DNA from: Terriglobales bacterium
Lineage (GTDB): Bacteria > Acidobacteriota > Terriglobia > Terriglobales > Acidobacteriaceae
Reading direction: 5' to 3'
DNA length: 8,102 nucleotides
Assembly (NCBI GenBank): GCA_030043575.1
Contig: JASHXK010000212.1
Coordinates: forward strand, 1 to 8,102
The translations under genes and the position numbers were made by a program. The notes under the pieces were generated by a model. That model saw nothing but the letters and a program-made list of their open reading frames with translations, had not been told where the DNA came from and did not search any database. This document shows positions 7,117 through 8,102 of this stretch, piece after piece (position 1 is the first letter of the stretch; every line of letters starts with the position of its first letter).

Positions 7117-7476
7117 AGTATTGAAAACAAAGACTTTATATTAAAGTATTCAAAACAAAGGGCTTAATAAATCACTTAACTTATTTCCCTTCAATCGGTT
7201 AGCCAATTCCCCGCAAAGTATTGAGAATAAAATAAGCATTTACGCACATTGGCCTCAGTTTATTAGCCAGTTTCACGCAAAGTATTTAAAATAAAGGAAA
7301 TCCGTAAATCAATGCGACAGAAGCATTCACGCGAATTGGCCCTTCAGTCACTAGCCAATTCCCCGTAAAATATCGCAAATAAACGCAATACGCCAGTGCA
7401 GGCGACAGAAGCATCTCCGCGAGCCTCTCGCCAAGTCGCAGGAGGGTAACTGACCACTAGCCACTGTTTTTCAAAG
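7117..7476. repeat. Degenerate tandem repeat array, unit about 64-106 bp
   Basis: Three motifs recur in fixed order. Box A is YTAGCCARTTCCCCGC (7199-7214, 7263-7278, 7351-7366, with a decayed copy starting at 7457). Box B is AGTATTNAAAAYAAAG, directly after box A (7217, 7281, 7369; earlier copies without box A at 7117 and 7145). Box C contains GCGACAGAAGCAT, exact at 7314-7326 and 7402-7414. Measured from TAGCC the units are 7200-7263 (64 bp), 7264-7351 (88 bp) and 7352-7457 (106 bp). The 64-bp unit aligns to the 88-bp unit with one gap of about 24 bp just before AAGCATT. The A-to-C offset is identical (50 nt) in the two longer units, which argues for true tandem duplication rather than chance AT-richness. 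Origin and function are unknown. Confidence 0.75.
7333..7361. repeat. Perfect 8-bp inverted repeat spanning a repeat-unit junction
   Basis: GAATTGGC (7333-7340) and GCCAATTC (7354-7361) are perfect inverted arms around a 13-nt loop, formed by the end of one array unit and box A of the next. The preceding junction keeps the idea with one mismatch: ATTGGC near 7248-7253 against GCCAGT at 7266-7271. The hairpin is not followed by a T-run, so it is not a standard terminator. Confidence 0.5.
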
Positions 7477-7483
7477 AACTCAT

Positions 7484-7518
7484 CGGCCTGCGCCGCTCAA
7501 CGGCGTCTTATGAGGCCG
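7484..7518. other. Nested GC-rich hairpin
   Basis: An outer stem CGGCCT (7484-7489) pairs with AGGCCG (7513-7518). An inner stem CGCCG (7491-7495) pairs with CGGCG (7501-7505) around the loop CTCAA. The two stems are separated by one base on the left and seven on the right. No T-run follows on either strand close by, so a terminator is doubtful. It lies between the repeat array and the promoter area of the next gene. Confidence 0.4.
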
Positions 7519-7562
7519 TCGGACACTAAGCCCAACCTACCAGCCTAAGCTTGATCTATGAG

Positions 7563-7590
7563 TTGTCAAGATTACGAAAGTACATGTACT
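7563..7590 (+). promoter_or_regulatory. Weak sigma70-like promoter candidate for the last gene
   Basis: TTGTCA (7563-7568) resembles a -35 box, and TGTACT (7585-7590), 16 bp downstream, matches four of six -10 positions. A start near 7597 would leave a leader of about 87 nt before ATG 7684. The proposed -10 lies inside the palindrome at 7578-7591, so a bound regulator there would block it. The match is weak and unsupported by any other evidence. Confidence 0.25.
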
Positions 7591-7591
7591 T
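7578..7591. promoter_or_regulatory. Perfect 14-bp palindrome AAGTACATGTACTT, possible operator
   Basis: The sequence equals its own reverse complement over 14 bases, and one more matched pair (G7576 with C7593) lies outside a single mismatch. Its centre is about 99 bp upstream of ATG 7684. A twofold-symmetric site of this length suits a homodimeric DNA-binding protein. No regulator gene lies in the window and I do not recognise the site as belonging to a named regulator. Confidence 0.4.
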
Positions 7592-7667
7592 CCGTGGTAT
7601 TGGTGACGCAATGCCGCGCTGGCAGCTCTGACCGAATTCGAAGGGAGATGTAGAATTACGTCACTCC

Positions 7668-7673
7668 AAAGGA
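7668..7673 (+). promoter_or_regulatory. Ribosome binding site AAAGGA
   Basis: AAAGGA ends 10 nt before ATG 7684 and is the strongest Shine-Dalgarno in the window. It fixes the start of the truncated last gene and rules out the in-frame ATG at codon 15. Confidence 0.6.
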
Positions 7674-7683
7674 CCTGACTGCG

Positions 7684-8102
7684 ATGACAGCAGAAATAGC
7701 GATTCTCAATAGAAACGCGGCCGCGATGGCAGCCGACAGCGCTGTTACGCTGCAGCTCCCTGGTGGGCAGAAGATTTACAACACCGTCAATAAACTCTTC
7801 GCGCTTTCGAAATACCGACCCGTTGGTGTGATGGTGTATGGCTCCGGCGATTTTATGCGCATCCCTTGGGAAACCATTATCAAGATGTATAGGGCTGATC
7901 TGCACGAAAGAAGCTACCCGAATCTGGAGGAATACGCTCTCGACTTCATCGAATTCTTTCAGCGCGAGGTCACTCTTTTTCCGCCCGAACTGCAGAGTGC
8001 CAGCGCTTCCGAATACCTCCGTGTCGGCTTCTCACATTTGAGGGACGGGATAGATGCAGAGGTGCAGCGCGTTATAAAGGATATGGGCTCCATTGATGAG
8101 GA
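7684..8102 (+). CDS. Proteasome/HslV-like (Ntn-hydrolase-fold) protein, truncated at the window edge
   Basis: The frame is open from ATG 7684 to the end of the window, giving 139 codons of an unfinished gene; a good Shine-Dalgarno (7668-7673) supports this start. I do not recognise a named family, but the N-terminus resembles HslV and proteasome beta subunits. After Met1, Thr2 is followed by beta-type residues and then A-A-D18-S-A-V-T22-L. The Thr-to-Asp distance of 16 equals Thr1-Asp17 in HslV, and the next V-T-L matches A-T-L in HslV. Y-N-T-V-N-K37-L-F offers a lysine near the Lys33 position, and V-M-V-Y-G-S-G-D-F matches the substrate-cleft glycine loop. With Met removed, Thr2 could be the nucleophile without any propeptide. 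The rest (residues about 60-139) is a helical-looking stretch rich in charged residues. No signal peptide is seen, so it is cytoplasmic. It stands apart from the polysaccharide genes, across the long repeat-bearing spacer. Substrate and partners are unknown. Confidence 0.72.
   Translation, partial: MTAEIAILNRNAAAMAADSAVTLQLPGGQKIYNTVNKLFALSKYRPVGVMVYGSGDFMRIPWETIIKMYRADLHERSYPNLEEYALDFIEFFQREVTLFPPELQSASASEYLRVGFSHLRDGIDAEVQRVIKDMGSIDE

Larger units (their letters stand above)
7045..7683. other. Long non-coding spacer with repeats and regulatory-looking elements
   Basis: This 639-bp gap lies between the PAP2-Wzi stop and the last gene, both on the plus strand. I find no credible gene in it. 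Its first half is clearly more AT-rich than the flanking genes and carries a degenerate tandem repeat array (7117-7476). After that come a nested hairpin (7484-7518), a palindrome (7578-7591) and the Shine-Dalgarno of the next gene. No convincing intrinsic terminator follows the PAP2-Wzi gene: a short hairpin at 7090-7106 is followed by A residues rather than T residues on the plus strand. Confidence 0.7.

Noticed and set aside
7117..7476. CRISPR array
   Set aside because: Units differ in length (64, 88, 106 bp), the supposed repeats are degenerate, intervening parts are also related to each other, and no cas gene is present.
7537..7905. A 122-codon minus-strand open frame at the right end
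   Set aside because: It runs antisense to the Shine-Dalgarno and first part of the Ntn-like gene, which has a strong start and recognisable motifs.

Overview
This window looks like chromosomal DNA from a Gram-negative, moderately GC-rich bacterium, with coding sequence in the high 50s % GC by eye. An acidobacterium (Acidobacteriota) is my best guess. The guess rests on a PAP2 phosphatase fused to a Wzi-type outer-membrane domain, on a DUF4184-type membrane protein next to sugar genes, and on an AT-rich degenerate intergenic repeat array. It is inference, not proof.

Layout. Positions 1-360 (+) hold the 3' part of a small unrecognised protein with an OB-fold-like look. It converges on a minus-strand operon at 3077-414, in transcription order: a DUF4184-like integral membrane protein, then two adjacent family-2 glycosyltransferases that are clearly tandem duplicates. 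A 127-bp divergent spacer (3078-3204) separates this operon from plus-strand genes. These are a DegT/DnrJ/EryC1/StrS-type PLP-dependent sugar aminotransferase (3205-4455) and a large exported protein joining a PAP2 phosphatase domain to a Wzi-like beta-barrel domain (4573-7044). Together the five genes read as a surface-polysaccharide island: amino-sugar nucleotide synthesis, glycosyl transfer, lipid-phosphate hydrolysis in the periplasm, and attachment of polysaccharide at the outer membrane.

The 639-bp stretch at 7045-7683 has no credible gene but is structured. It holds a degenerate tandem repeat array of about 64-106 bp units (7117-7476), a nested GC-rich hairpin (7484-7518), and a perfect 14-bp palindrome over a weak promoter-like sequence (7578-7591). 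A good Shine-Dalgarno lies at 7668-7673. The last gene (7684 to the window edge) is cut off after 139 codons. Its N-terminus aligns without gaps to the Thr1...Asp17 pattern of HslV/proteasome-type N-terminal nucleophile hydrolases, and I consider it the most interesting protein here.

No rRNA, tRNA, CRISPR array, insertion sequence or transposase gene was seen.
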